Source: Sipunculus nudus (Eukaryota > Annelida > Sipuncula > Golfingiida > Sipunculidae). Taken from it: 64,000 bases of DNA. Positions 1 through 11,939 of this stretch are shown here, piece after piece. Under the pieces are notes generated by a model. The model worked only from the letters and a program-made list of their open reading frames with translations. It was not told where the DNA came from and searched no databases. The position numbers were made by a program, and so were the translations under genes. Where the stretch lies: assembly GCA_026874595.1 (NCBI GenBank), contig CM049316.1:62543176-62607175 (forward strand). Direction: 5' to 3'. The number at the start of each line of letters is the position of its first letter. Position 1 is the stretch's first letter.

Positions 1-1668
1 AGTTTTTGAAGCATGCATCTAACCTTCAGAGTCTATATATATTTCTTTCAAGCCAGCTGAAGCGGAAATGCAGCACAAAGTCCTAATTAGCTTGAAACGC
101 CCACATTTTAGTCTTAATGACATTAGCACCCTGTGTCTTTAGTTGAAATATTTATGTCAAGTTGCCTCATCCATCACTCAAATACTTTCTGCAAAAACAC
201 CTTTTGTCAGATCAGAAATAAGGTTACAGTGAACAAAGTAGGTGCTGTAGACCACCTCCATGATTAATCAAAAGATGAATTAAACAAAACATGACAATGC
301 CAGAAACTTTCTTTTCTTTTTTGTTTTTCCTGGAACTTACTTGGTCAGACAAAATGTTTCATGAATACACTTTTTAAATATGAGGGTGATGTTACTTTTT
401 GTATTTTATTCATCATCTGTGTTTAATTCTTATCTTGTAAACAGATTTCAGTTTTTATAATTTATATTGGAATGTTTTTTAGTTTAAAGAACAGTTTATA
501 ATGAGACAGTTCATGAAATATGGATTTATATTACAGATAATTTTTTGTTTTATATTTATGGAGAACCTGTTAATATACTTCTTGTGATAAAATATGATTG
601 AAAGTTTTCATCATTTGTAGAATTTGTCTATGCAAATTATAATAAATTTAACTAATTTTAGAAGACACACTGAATGAATCTTGCCCAAAAGATTAGGTCA
701 GTATATGATTTAAACCTTATACACTTGTCCGAACACAAGAGGAAAGAATACTTGAAGTGCACCCTACAATTTGGTCTGAGAAAATTCCTGAAATTACATC
801 TTATATAAAAAAATTTATTTGGAAAATTGGGTCAGGGTAATGTCCATTTTATTTAAATTTTAAATTCCACAATGCATGGATTGAATCATGAACTGATGGT
901 TGTAACAGTTTGATCCTATATAGTATTATCATTCAATGATCTGTGTCAAAAGGAGATGGGGCTGTCAATCAGAACGTATCAAGTTAGCCAGACTGATACA
1001 TTCATAAATTACAACTCAGGAACAAGGCTTATAGTGTCACTGAGAAGAAAATGCATATGTGTCATGAAATACCAACTTTCGGCACTCTCTGCCGTGGAAC
1101 TCATATATTTTACCATAAGCCAAGCATCACATTTACTATCATGCATCCTCTCCCTGGATCATAGCAGCCTGCAACGATGAAACATCTTGCACCGTTAACA
1201 GATGACTGTTTAGTCGACCTCCCATATATAGAGATAAGTGGTGATTCACCAGAATATGCTCGTATTTTCCAAAAAAGGCAGTTTAATTTTCAGTTTCACA
1301 GATTGGGTGACATTAAAATTTCTTCAAAATGGCCAAAGTATCTTATTTTCAATACAGCAGTGTTGGCAACTGCAAGTGCATTTTACTTTAGTTTTTGTGT
1401 ATTTTGGTCTAAGAAGACACAGGTCATACTGCTCATAACCGCAATGACAGAAGCAGTAAGAACGTGTATGCAGCAACTAGCATCGACAGTGCTTAGTGTA
1501 CTGGTCCAGTTTTCAGGGTTATAGACTTAATAAAGCAGGGAATTTATGCAGTTAGCTTATAATAACAGAATTTTGTCTTTATAAGAAAGACATACTCAAG
1601 TCACTGAGGGGTTTCCTCCCTTTTATAGACACAGATCTGACTGAGCTTAGAATCACACCCAAGTGCAT
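1..1668. other. Noncoding AT-rich DNA, no gene seen
   Basis: No splice-bounded or family-recognisable open frame is visible. Two overlapping + strand frames near 956-1524 have composition typical of random AT-rich reading frames and no splice or start context that I trust. No repeat is obvious. Confidence 0.5.
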
Positions 1669-1733
1669 CAAGGGGGTGGTGACTATAAAATGTACTCTCA
1701 GATATATCCCACATTTTATAGTCACCCTTGGTG
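1669..1733. repeat. Perfect 15-bp inverted repeat (hairpin)
   Basis: The arm GTGACTATAAAATGT at 1679-1693 is exactly complementary to 1711-1725, with a 17-nt loop. Pairing extends outward imperfectly through CAAGGG and CCCTTG. The rest of 1734-2172 shows no feature. This is probably the remnant of a small foldback element. Confidence 0.7.
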
Positions 1734-2172
1734 GCTACCTGGATCAAAAATACACTGCTCAATTTTATTCCATATAAAAACTTCTGTACAATTTAGATGT
1801 TGAAACCATTGTTTTCATCGGAAAGATTTGTTTTTCCTTATGATCAGTAGCATTTGAATACCTTCTCACAACTGGCTCTTGCTAAAATAAGAACCCTAGA
1901 ACTGCATCCTGGTGTTTAATGCTGTTGTCATGTGAAGGAAAGATTCCATGGTCAGATCTTAAGGAATATGAATAAAGGGACACCACAGCCAAGCTATAGA
2001 CAACCGTCTTGTCTAGGAGTTTACTTTTAGAAGTAAGTCCTGACCTCAATTTCAGTTGAACGAGATTGTACAGATTGATTCAAGGGGCTACTTCTATTTT
2101 TTCAACATGAACAGGAGCATTGAACTCTCAGTAGCATAAATCTGTCTGTATTGCAATTGGGTGTTCTGGTAT

Positions 2173-2761
2173 ATTGACCTATCCACCACAGCCCATAATT
2201 GCTCCGCCCGTTTAACTTGGTTATAATAATGAGCCCCTAAAACTCTCCTACGCAGAAGGTCATCCATGTCCATGGCTGCAACAGCTGTTTATAAGACAAT
2301 AATGACGTCACAAAGGTCGATGATGCATGATGTCGCATTGACTGCATGATATGTCATCAACCAGTATCGCTGTTCTCCATTGTAAAATTTATTGCAGTCT
2401 TTGTGAACTGTCTTGCAATATTTTGGATTATTTGTCTTAAACGAATTCCATTCCAGGTAAGACATTATTATTCACTCTGTAGTCGGAGGAATGGATCCTT
2501 CAACCTATGGCCTAGAACTTTTAATACTGTCTCCTTTGTATAAAAAATATTCCGGTTAATATACTGACATGGGTACTAGTACAGACTTTAAGTGTTCTGT
2601 TTTGGAGAGTCGCCTCAGTTATGCAAATTTTGCACTGTGGAATGATTCACCATTTACTTTGCCAACATTAACTTGATTGGTTACTTTGCTCTGCTCATGA
2701 TTGTTCATTGAATGAATAGGCGATTATCTTGTCACAAAGAGTTTATGGATAGGTGACAATT
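2173..2761 (+). mobile_element. MITE family A, copy 1 (~590 bp)
   Basis: The ends are ATTGACCTATCC on the left and GGATAGGTGACAATT on the right, forming imperfect terminal inverted repeats. The whole segment matches the reverse complement of 6468-7036, sharing for example the CTCATGATT/AATCATGAG, TGGATTATTTGTCTTA and GACAAATAATCCA blocks. No transposase frame is present, so this is a non-autonomous DNA element. Superfamily unknown. Confidence 0.75.
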
Positions 2762-2930
2762 GGATGATCTGGTATTGTGTACACAATAATATATACCAGG
2801 TTAAGATGATGAAGACCCTACTGAAATCCCTATTGTGCAAGTGTACATACACTTCTCACACAGCAGTACTTTATACACTGCAGTCATTATAGAACTCCTT
2901 TGTTTTAACTGCTGCTGTGTTTAGCAAGTG

Positions 2931-3170
2931 TTTCCGGATCTCAACACCAGGGCTGGCACTTGGCCAAGAATCAGACCAACATGAGTGGGGTTTTGGTATT
3001 TAAAACATGTAGTTGGATACACAATGTAATACCATGCTCTCTCATGGTTGATTAACTGTTTGCTATGTGCAAGCCCTGGTGGTATAACCCAGAATCAAAT
3101 CAGCAGTTAAGACAAAGAGGATCTGGAACAACTGAAGTTTATAACTGCCTGCTTGAGGAGTGTAGTACAA
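2931..3170 (+). repeat. Interspersed repeat, shared with 28.86-29.09 kb
   Basis: This stretch matches 28855-29085 in the same orientation: CCAAGAATCAGACCAA, AACATGT, CACAATGT, CATGCTCTC, GCAAGCCCTGGTG and GTTTATAACTGCC all have counterparts in order. The copies are well diverged. The class is unknown; the related copy is part of a long hairpin, which suggests a MITE. Confidence 0.6.
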
Positions 3171-4537
3171 GTAATTTAACTTTTTAAATTTACTTCTTGA
3201 ACAGGAACCTTCAGTTGAAAAGTATAGTAACAGTGACTGGTTACCAGCATTATGTTTTAATCATCAGGTTATATTTGAATTATGTAATATTTATAAACAT
3301 AGGGCACTCAGTGTGTAAGGTTACCTTTGTGACATTTGACATGCATAAAAAATGGATCCATTTAAATAACATATGCCTCACATACTGTGGTATATAGCTT
3401 TATAGTTGTGAGGTTAGTTTTTGGGGGATTTTCACATTTTCAGAGTTTTGTGAGGATTTCATTTTCACAATCTCACTATTCAGTAAAATGCATACAGTAT
3501 ATCCTTTATTATTTGAATTATTTAATATTCACCTGTAGTCTAACAATTTGACAAGAATCAATATCACTTATAAATATATATCATACTTTTGCCATTGATA
3601 ATGTTCTAAAGATACAGTATAAATGGCTGTTCACTACTGTATATGGGGCACTTTTTATACACAGAGGGTTTATTTTTGCAATATATAGTTTAGCTTTTGC
3701 CAACAACAGTATCTCTCTTTTAATGGTAAGGTGAAATCACTGACATGTTGGAGGGGGGTGGGGGGGGGGGGGGGGAGGGAGCTAGTCTGGAAGTGAAGAA
3801 CATGTAAACTTTAAATACATTTCTAATATGTGAGGTATTTTGACTTTTGAAACGTTAACCCATGACTGAATGATTGATAACATATATGATGGAAGTATCG
3901 AATACAGCTTACTATTTTACTGAAAATGTCACTTTTAGGGGGGGGGGGAATCACTAGAAGATGCTGTTTTTGGTGTTCATGACCTAATTATAATGAAAAT
4001 GTGACAAATTTTAACTTCAGCAGCCTAGATTCCTGCCCTTACATTATGATCATTTCTGGGGATCATCAAGTTACTGGTGACACATGATTATAAGTTGTTG
4101 CAGGAAGGAATTAATACTTTGAATATTTTTATGCAATTTGGAGGTTTATTCTAGAAAGTTTTTAAAAGTTATTTTTGTTAAATCTAGAATGTTTTCATTG
4201 TAAGCAGCTTTGATTGTACATAAACACATAAATGTACATGTGAACAAGCTGTGCACTCAGGAGTGTAAAAATACACTGTTGAATTGATGAATTGAATTGA
4301 AATCCCTTGATTAAATTGTAATTGATTATTCACCTGAGCAGTTTGTGATGTTGAAGCTCTTTATCACATAAATATATGTGCCCTAAATCTACTTTATACA
4401 TACACTGGTGGACCAGTCCTCTCTCTCTCTCTGTCTCATAGAAACATAAGTGGCGCTACACACAGGTGGAGAGCTACATTTATCCTTTATTTGCTGACAT
4501 TTTCTTACATCCATTTCAGTCAAATTGCTTTTATTTT
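3171..4537. other. Noncoding AT-rich DNA with poly-G tracts
   Basis: Contains two G-runs, at about 3751-3780 (almost uninterrupted) and 3939-3949, and a short CT run near 4420-4436. No supported gene. Confidence 0.5.
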
Positions 4538-5055
4538 TTAAAGGGACATAATCAGGGGCAATATTATGCCTGTTCTTTCACACTTTCAGTTCAGTTTTGC
4601 TTTATACAAAAGTTTCCCCAGCGAAACCACTCAATCACACAGTCTCAGTACCTCAAAGATGTCTGTTTAACACATTGTTATGGTTCTGCATGTTGGTAAA
4701 CAGAGTGGAAATGTGTATGTTTACCACAACAAGGCAGCGTGACTAGAAGTCGGATTGTGAGCCATAAAATGCGGTGTCTCAGCCAGCAGGAACATGTATT
4801 ACATTTTTTTAACCAAGTTAGTCAGGGCATCTCCTGATTGACGCTTGTTGTGGCTCCACGATACACACGGCCCCACATGCTATGTTTATGTTGACATCTG
4901 GGATCATGCCCAGTCCTCCCTTATTAACACTTGTTTACAGGCGTAAGCAAATGGTTACAAGGCAATGTTTTGGCATGTACAGGTTTATTTTTAAAGGGAA
5001 GAAGCTATTATTTGTGTTAGTGCAACATGCTTTATAGGTGATTGGGCCCCTTTAA
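4538..5055 (+). mobile_element. TTAA-flanked MITE family B, copy 1
   Basis: Begins at TTAA followed by AGGGACATAATCA and ends in TGATTGGGCCCC followed by TTTAA. The two ends form imperfect inverted repeats inside TTAA, the target preferred by piggyBac-type transposases. It aligns along its length with 7273-7767, including AACATGTATTACAT, CATCTCCTGATTGAC, AACACTTGTTTACAGG and CAACATGCTTTATAGG. Its reading frames differ between copies and are not coding. Confidence 0.8.
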
Positions 5056-5440
5056 AAAGTGTGAAATTTTCTACCTGTAGTTAAGTAAAAATTGAATTGA
5101 GATTTGAAGTGAATTAAGGTAAAGAATGGATAATTGGATTGATTCTAAGGGCATTCACAATTCACGGGCCTCGTGACCAGTGTCTTAAAAATTTAACACA
5201 CCAGTGTAATAATCTTTTAAATTTGAATATCAGACACCACAGTTATTGAGTTAGCCATCACATTTACAGTTATGTTACCAGGTCATACTTGTTCAAAAAA
5301 CTGTAATCACTCGGTCAATATAACCTCATTTACAGAACACTAAAAAAAGTCAAAGAAAAGTGTGTTTGAAACATCTAAACGAAACCTCATTAGATTAGCT
5401 TTTGATTTTCATTCCCTTGACTGACTTATCTCTGTCTCAC
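5056..5440. other. Noncoding, nothing seen
   Basis: AT-rich sequence between the MITE and the candidate exon on the - strand. No motif or repeat that I can support. Confidence 0.4.
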
Positions 5441-6053
5441 CATTTGTTAAATAATAATGTGAGCAGATCCGGAGGGACACGTTTTATATCAGATGCAGAA
5501 GCAGCATGAACAGTAGGCACCTCCAGGGTCACGGACGGCCAGTATTGATCCTGGGTTCCATAGATAGCCTGTCTGTATTGAGGAGGGGGGCCATTTGCCA
5601 GAACTTTATTGATGGTAGAACTTAATATTGACGCTGTAGCCTGTGTTACTGAGGTGGAGATGGTCCACTTTCCAGAACTGATTGTCCACAATTGCGCTGT
5701 AAGGATGGATCTTCCTATTGAAAGCTGAGGATGGATCCACTGATGAGGAAGTCGTGGGAGTACTTTGATGAGGGAATACTGTATTTTTAAACTGGTGGAT
5801 CTATTATGTTGACTCTGGGCTGTCAATAGGAGGAAAAATTGGAGAGTCCAGGAATTGGAGAAAAAATTGGAGAGTCCAGGAATTGGAGAAAAAATTGGAG
5901 AGTCCAGGAATAGGAGGAAAAATTGGAGAGTCCAGGAATTGGAGGAAAAATTGGAGAGTCCAGGAATTGGAGGAAAAATTGGAGAGTCCAGGATGCTGAG
6001 GCCAAAATTTTGAAGGTTCACATGGAATTTGGGAGCATCCAAAGGAAGGTGAT
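5441..6053 (-). CDS. Candidate internal exon, unidentified
   Basis: On the - strand an acceptor-like ACACAG at 6059-6054 is followed by more than 600 bp open in one frame, and the segment closes at a good donor, ATG|GTGAGA, with exon end 5441. The frame reads through six 28-bp tandem units into a non-repetitive tail with ordinary protein composition, including GPPPQYRQAIYG and VPPDLLTLLFN. I recognise no family. The minisatellite period is not a multiple of three, so its copies are read in rotating frames; an openness artefact is possible. It lies downstream, in transcription sense, of the - strand promoter candidate at 19.9 kb and could belong to that gene, but nothing in the sequence proves this. 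It could instead be the decayed interior of a mobile element. Confidence 0.25.
5831..5998. repeat. 28-bp minisatellite, six copies
   Basis: Six adjacent units of AGGAAAAATTGGAGAGTCCA followed by GGAATTGG, with only a few substitutions between units. Purine-rich on the + strand. It lies inside the - strand open frame, where three units (84 bp) encode a 28-residue period rich in Ser, Pro and Phe. Confidence 0.95.
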
Positions 6054-6467
6054 CTGTGTCAGATTGTAAAATCTAACCTTTTTTATTTGTCATAAGCATG
6101 ATGGTTAGATAATTGTCATTATATGATTGATTATAATGAACTGTAATTGTCACTTTTCAGCAGTGTTTACCTAATTGACTGATACTTTGGTTGTAAAGTA
6201 AGAAGCCTATTTATTTTGTGGTCATGATGTCAAAGATCAAGGTCACAGGATTGACTTCTTTTAAAAGATTGTGGATGCATTTTTAAAAGATTGTGGAAGC
6301 ATTTTATTGCAAACTCATCATCCCAGCCTAGCTTTATCTTGCACATACAGCTCACACATACCGCTTATAGGGGAGGAAACATTGATTTTGACATAAGTTC
6401 AAATGTCAGGGTCACAAGACCATCCTACTGATTCATAATTATGCTGACAGTTTAATACATTAGATGT
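6054..6467. other. Noncoding, nothing seen
   Basis: AT-rich DNA with a local direct repeat (ATTGTGGATGCATTTT / ATTGTGGAAGCATTTT near 6268-6303). No gene supported. Confidence 0.4.
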
Positions 6468-7036
6468 AATTGACCTATCCATGAAATCTATGTGACCTGA
6501 ATTGCATATTCATTCAATGAATAATCATGAGCAGAGCAATTGCAAGTGACCAATTAACTAACCATTGGCAAAGTAAACGGTCAATCATACCACAAGCTGA
6601 AAATTGACATAATTTTGGCGACTCTCCCAAACAGAATGTGTATGTTTTCCAGGATATTTTTTTTATACAAAAGAGACAGTACAAAAAGTTCTATGCCTAA
6701 GGTTGCAGAAGTCTTTCTGCTGGCTACCTAGTGAATAATAATGTCTTACCTGGCACATAATTCTAATGAGACAAATAATCCAAAATATGGCCAAACATTT
6801 CACAATGAATGCTATATATTCAGCCCTGGAGATCAAAAATATGGCAATTTCAGCTGATGATGTCAGTCAATGCCACATCATACGTCATCAACCTTTGTGA
6901 CATCACGGTTGTCTGGTAATAAGAGCTCTCACAACCATGGGCATGGAAGGCCTTCTGTGTGGGAGCATATTGGGGGCTTATTAGCATAATTAGGTTAGAA
7001 GGGCTGAGAATAAGGGCTTGGGTGGTGAGGTCAATT
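6468..7036 (-). mobile_element. MITE family A, copy 2 (inverted)
   Basis: Reverse-complement partner of 2173-2761. The ends AATTGACCTATCC (left) and GGTGAGGTCAATT (right) form a 13-bp terminal inverted repeat with two or three mismatches. Open frames here (for example 6959-7270) run off the element and differ from those of copy 1, so they are not conserved coding sequence. Confidence 0.75.
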
Positions 7037-7272
7037 ATGCCTTTGTTGCTTGGTATGCCCCACTCAGTACACCTTCATACACAACAATCACTGATTAAAA
7101 CCTTAACATCTTTGATCAATTGTTTAAACACTGTTTTGAGACAGTTCCCACTGTCTCTGCATGTGATCAGGTCCTTTATTATATTATTTTTAGCATCACT
7201 CAGCCTGCACTGGAAGCTAATCTATGGCCGGACCTTTTGCAGGGCCCTTCCTGACTTATCAGTGTTCTAGTG

Positions 7273-7767
7273 TTAAAGGGACATAATCAGGAGCTTAATT
7301 ATGGCTATTCTTTCACACTATCAGTTCAGTTTTGCTTTATACAAATGTTTTTCAACATAAATATCCCAGCACGAGGTCTCATTTCCTCCAAATGGATGTT
7401 TAACACCATGTTATGCCTCATGTGTTGGTAAACACAGTCTGTTTACCATAACAAGGCTGTGTGACCGGAGGAGAGGCAACATGTTGTGTTTTAGCCAGCA
7501 GAAACATGTATTACATTATTTATTGCCAAGTCAGACTGGGCATCTCCTGATTGACATGTATTTTGGCTCAGCGGTGCACATGGCCCCACTCGTTATGTTT
7601 ATGTTGACACCTGTCATCACACCCGGTCCACTGTTTTTAACACTTGTTTACAGGAGAAAGCAAACAGTTCCAGGGCAATATTTTGGCAGGTACATATTTA
7701 TTTTAAACGGAAGAAGGTATTTTTTTGTGTTAACCCAACATGCTTTATAGGTGATTGGGCCCCTTAA
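7273..7767 (+). mobile_element. TTAA-flanked MITE family B, copy 2
   Basis: TTAA at 7273-7276 and again at 7764-7767 bound a copy of the element at 4538-5055, with the same terminal AGGGACATAATCA and GATTGGGCCCC. The two copies are in the same orientation 2.7 kb apart and are diverged by many substitutions and small indels, so they are old. Confidence 0.8.
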
Positions 7768-7779
7768 AGATTTTAGCTA

Positions 7780-7876
7780 GGAGTCTCGGGGAAAGGCGAA
7801 GGTCAGAACAGGATGTGATCCCACTACCTTGCAGTCACACAACAGGCATCCTAACCTTTACACCACCACGCTCCAG
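7780..7876 (-). mobile_element. tRNA-derived SINE fragment
   Basis: Reading the - strand from 7876: GGAGCGTGGTGG, then an A-box-like GTAAAGGTTAGGATGC, then a B-box-like GGGATCACATCC about 35 nt later. The same head and box spacing occur at 24232-24160 on the - strand. It lacks an intact clover-leaf, so it is a SINE head rather than a tRNA gene. Confidence 0.5.
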
Positions 7877-9129
7877 GATAGCTACAAGAGGATTCCAACA
7901 CAGCATCCTTCTAAAGTACAAATACAATTATTCCAGGGAGCTATTAACCTACTTTCCTAATTTCCTTCAGTGTGTGATGTGATCATAGGCATGCAGAGTA
8001 GCTCATGGCTTTCTTGCAGTCTTCTTTCATTAACCACATTTATTTTAATGCTTCAGCCATGCATTAAAGGTCTTGACAAAAAGTTTAAGGTGGTAATGGC
8101 GTAAATAAATTACGACTGCTGAATAAGTTACTGTCTTTAATTAAACCTTAAGTAGGTACAACAGCCTGACTAAAAATCCAAGCAGTTTGTAATCGGAGCT
8201 GGAGAATTTTCTATTTCTATTACAGGCTCAAATTTAAATGTATTTAATGCCAACTGCATGCAGGCAAATTAATGTTCGACTGGTGTTGTTGCGATAAAGC
8301 TTGATCTATTAGTTCTGCTGCTCAGTGTCCAGCCAGGCATACAGTTAAAATAGCCTGCATTACGTATAGAGATAATTCATACTAACAGATCCACTTTGGT
8401 GACAGATGTGTATTGACAGTAATTTTTATTACGGTTACGTAAATCCTTGTAAAGTAGTGGATGTTTGCAGATACAGGTCAATAGGTGCAGGAGTGCTTTG
8501 CATCAATCAATATTCTTGTGTAACACTGTTAAAATCAACATTTTTAATGATTTCTCATTTTGTCTTATTATTTAGAAAATTAAATTTTTTTTAATTGATT
8601 TTTTGGCTCTCTACTGATAAGATTTTTGGTCAAGAGTGTAATTTGAGGAAATTGTGCAGCCATATAAATTCAGAACATTTATACTTCATCATGTGTTTTA
8701 AATTCGGAGACCCAGCAAATATCTGTTTTCAGAAAATTGTCTCAAGATTTCTTTTTCAGGTTTCACAATTTGGGTTTTACTGATCATGTTGGTAGAAAAA
8801 ACATCCCCTGTATTCATTAATAAATTAAGATTAATATTTGCTTGTATAAAGCAGGGATTTTGTGGCCAGTATATGCTCTCCAGATTAACCTACTGAAATT
8901 AATGGATATCTGGTCCCAGCAGAGAAGTCCCTCAACTCAAGAATTTTTTTTTGCCAACATCATTGGAAATCAGATTTCAGAAATCTGTTTACATGTATAA
9001 GAACATACCAAAAAGAAAACTGTTGCTGAACGAAACACAAATATTGTCCTTTTAAAATCAAATACAGTTCAGAGACCTGAATAAATTCACATTCTCAAAG
9101 GGCTGAATTCTGCGGAACTCATGCATCTA
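7877..9129. other. Noncoding AT-rich DNA
   Basis: No supported gene, repeat or RNA. Several 60-residue frames occur, as expected in AT-rich sequence. Confidence 0.4.
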
Positions 9130-9214
9130 AGATATCTGTCGAGGGAAGAATGAGAATCTGGGAAGATCCAGAATCTTTCCGGGAAGAATAGGATTCAGTT
9201 CATACTATCACTTG
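9130..9214 (+). repeat. Left end of palindromic repeat D, split by hAT insertion
   Basis: The terminal sequence GTCGAGGGAAGAATGAGAA plus AAGATCCAGAATCTT reappears as its reverse complement at 14597-14661, and in the same sense at about 42013-42060. The repeat is interrupted at 9214 by the element below; the last 8 bp (ATCACTTG, 9207-9214) are the left target-site duplicate. Confidence 0.75.
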
Positions 9215-9897
9215 TAGGGCTGTATCAGTATATCGATATATCGATACGAATCGATACACGACGTCGATATGATAATCGAAATGTGTTGCATGCTGTATTG
9301 GTCATATCTATTGATTGCTAATGCATAGGGATATAACTCTAACTTTAAATATAACCATAACGATTTATAAATTTAAATGCACTGTATATTTGTTGCTTTG
9401 GCTTTTAAAACTTGTTAATAAATGTATAAAAGCATGCACATCAGTACTTTCATGACAAGCAGGCACATGTGAGTGATAATAGGAGAATGATTCTGACAAT
9501 TCGATATAATACAAATATTTTATATTATGTCGGTTTTTACAAACAAAGACAACATTAACCATAGGTTATTATGACCGACCACAGTCTTATCATACATTAT
9601 TAAATTAAATAATTTAAAATATTAAAAATAATAATAAAAATAGATTTACTTACATAAATGTAAGTATCACAAGTCTGATCAATTTTATAAGGATCAATGT
9701 TAAGCATGAAGTTGTATAATGTGAAAAACATTTGATTTATAGTCCTTATAAATTACAGTGACCAATTCATATTGAAAAAAAAATCACAATAAGGCATGAA
9801 GTGACAAAACAAATTGGAAATGGCATACGGCCCAAAGAAGGATGTCAATTTTTAGCTCAGCTGACTGAAAGTCATCTGAGCTATAGCGATCACTCTT

Positions 9898-9962
9898 TGT
9901 CTGTCGTCCGTCTGTCCGTCTGTCCATCTGTCTGTCTGTCCGTCTGTCCGTCTGTCCGTCCA
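9898..9962. repeat. (GTCC/GTCT)n tetranucleotide tract
   Basis: Imperfect CCGTCTGTCCGTC-type array just inside the 5' hairpin of the family 1 element. The same kind of tract occupies the same place in the other family 1 copies and in family 2. It yields spurious DRQTDRQ frames on the - strand. Confidence 0.9.
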
Positions 9963-9970
9963 TTAACCAG

Positions 9971-11935
9971 GCACAAATCGTAACCGCTGGACCTAGAACC
10001 TTGTAACTTGGGATTCTGAGAGGTCCATAAAAAATCTCCTTGGAAACCAGAAATTAGGTCTCTGTTACCCATATCCTTCGAGCTATGTGGCCCCAAAGTA
10101 CCCCCCAGAAAAGTCAAAAATTTCATACAAAAACTTCAATATCTCATTAACTACTTGACTGATGGTCATGATTTTTGGCATACTTATTGATCATGAGATG
10201 TTACATCACTTCCTGCAGACTGGTGGCACCACCTGTATTTTTCGATTTTTTACGAATTTTTTTCTCTATTTTTGAGACCTTTAAAAATGTGAACATCTGT
10301 TAACAAGGCACAAATCATAAAGACTGGACTTAGAATCTTAATTCTTGACACACTGAGAGGTCCATGAAAAATCTCCTTGGAAACCAGAAATTAGGTCTCT
10401 GTTACCCATATCCTTTGAGCTATGGGGCCCCAAAGTACCCCCCAGATTAGTAAAAAATTTCATACAAAAACTTCAATATCTCAACAACTACATCACTGAT
10501 GGTCTTCATTTTTGGCATATATATTGATCATGAGATGTTCGATCAGTTCCTGCAGACTGGTGGCGCCACCTGTACTGTTTGATTTTTTACGATTTTTTCC
10601 TCTATTTTTGAGACCTTTGAGGATGCTGTCATCTGTTAGCGTGGCACAAATCGTAACGACTGGACCTAGAATCTTCATTTTCGACACACTGAGAGACCTA
10701 TGAAAAGTCTCCATGGAAACCAGAAATTAGGTCTCTGTTACCCATATCCTTCGAGCTATGGGGCCCAAAATTACCCCCCAGAATAGTCAAAAATTTCATA
10801 CAAAAACTTCAATATCTCATTAACTACATCACTGATGGTCATGATTTTTGACATACATATTGATCATGAGATGTTTCATCAGTTTGTGCACACTGGTGGC
10901 GCCACCTGTATTTTTCAATGTTCACGAATTGTTTTCTCCATTTTTGAGACCTTTAAGGATGTAGTTATCTGTCAACAGGGTACAAATCGTAACGACTGGA
11001 CCTAGAATCTTCGTTCTTGACACACAGGGAGACCCATGATAAGTCTCCATGGAAACCTGAAATTTGGTCTCTGTTACCCATATCCTTTGAGCTATGGCAC
11101 TCCAAAGTACAGATCAGAATAATGGAAAATTTGATACAAAAGCTAAAGTATCTGAACAACTAATGCAGAGATAACCATAATTGTTTGCATGGATATTGAT
11201 CATGGAGTGTTTCATAAGTTTCTGCAGACTGGTGGCACCACCTGTATTTGTTCGTTTTTTTTTTAACGAAATTTTTCTGTATTTTTGAGACCTTTAAAGA
11301 TATGAACATCTGTTAACAGGGCACAAATCATAAAAACTGGACCAAGAATCTTTATTCTTGACACACAGGGAGACCCATGAAAAGTCTCCATGGAAACTTG
11401 AAATTAGGTCTCTTTTACCCATATTCTTTAAGCTGTATGGGTCCAAAATACCCCCCCCCCCAGAATAATGGAAAATTTGATACAAAAAACTGCAGTATTT
11501 CAATAACTTCAACACTGATGGTCATGATTTTCGGCATACATATTGATCATGAGCTGTTCCATCAGTTTCTGCAGACTGGGTGTGCCACCTCTATTTTTTT
11601 TTCAAATTTTTACGAATTTTTTTCTTTTTTTTGAGACCTTTAAAGATGTGGTTATCTGTCAACAGGGTACAAATCGCAACAACTGGACCTAGAATCTTCA
11701 TTCTTGTCATGCAAGGAGGCCCATGAAGGGTGCCTGTGGAAACTTGAAATTAGGTCTCTGTTACCCATATCCTTCAAGCTATAGGACTCCGAAGTATCCC
11801 TCAGAATAATGGACAATTTGATACAAAAACTGAAGTATCTGAACAACTAATGCAGAGATCACCATGATTTTTTGCATGGATATTGACCATTAAGTGTTTT
11901 TATTAGTTTCTGCAGACTGGTGGAGCCACCTGTAT
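9971..11935. repeat. Six ~337-bp tandem units inside family 1 element
   Basis: The landmark GCACAAATC (or GTACAAATC) recurs at about 9971, 10308, 10644, 10980, 11321 and 11667. Each unit also carries CATGGAAAC or TTGGAAAC, GGTCTCTGTTACCCATA, GATCATGAG and GCAGACTGGTGG in the same order. The final unit is cut by the family 4 insertion at 11940 and resumes at 13083 with the CCTCTATTTTTGAGA block. Frames within it are repeat shadows. Confidence 0.9.
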
Positions 11936-11939
11936 TTTT

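Noticed and set aside
956-1524. Two overlapping + strand frames of 74 and 115 codons
   Set aside because: No family resemblance, no splice context, and composition like random AT-rich frames.
5831-5998. CRISPR-like array of 28-bp repeats
   Set aside because: Units are contiguous with no spacers and the DNA is eukaryotic; it is a minisatellite.
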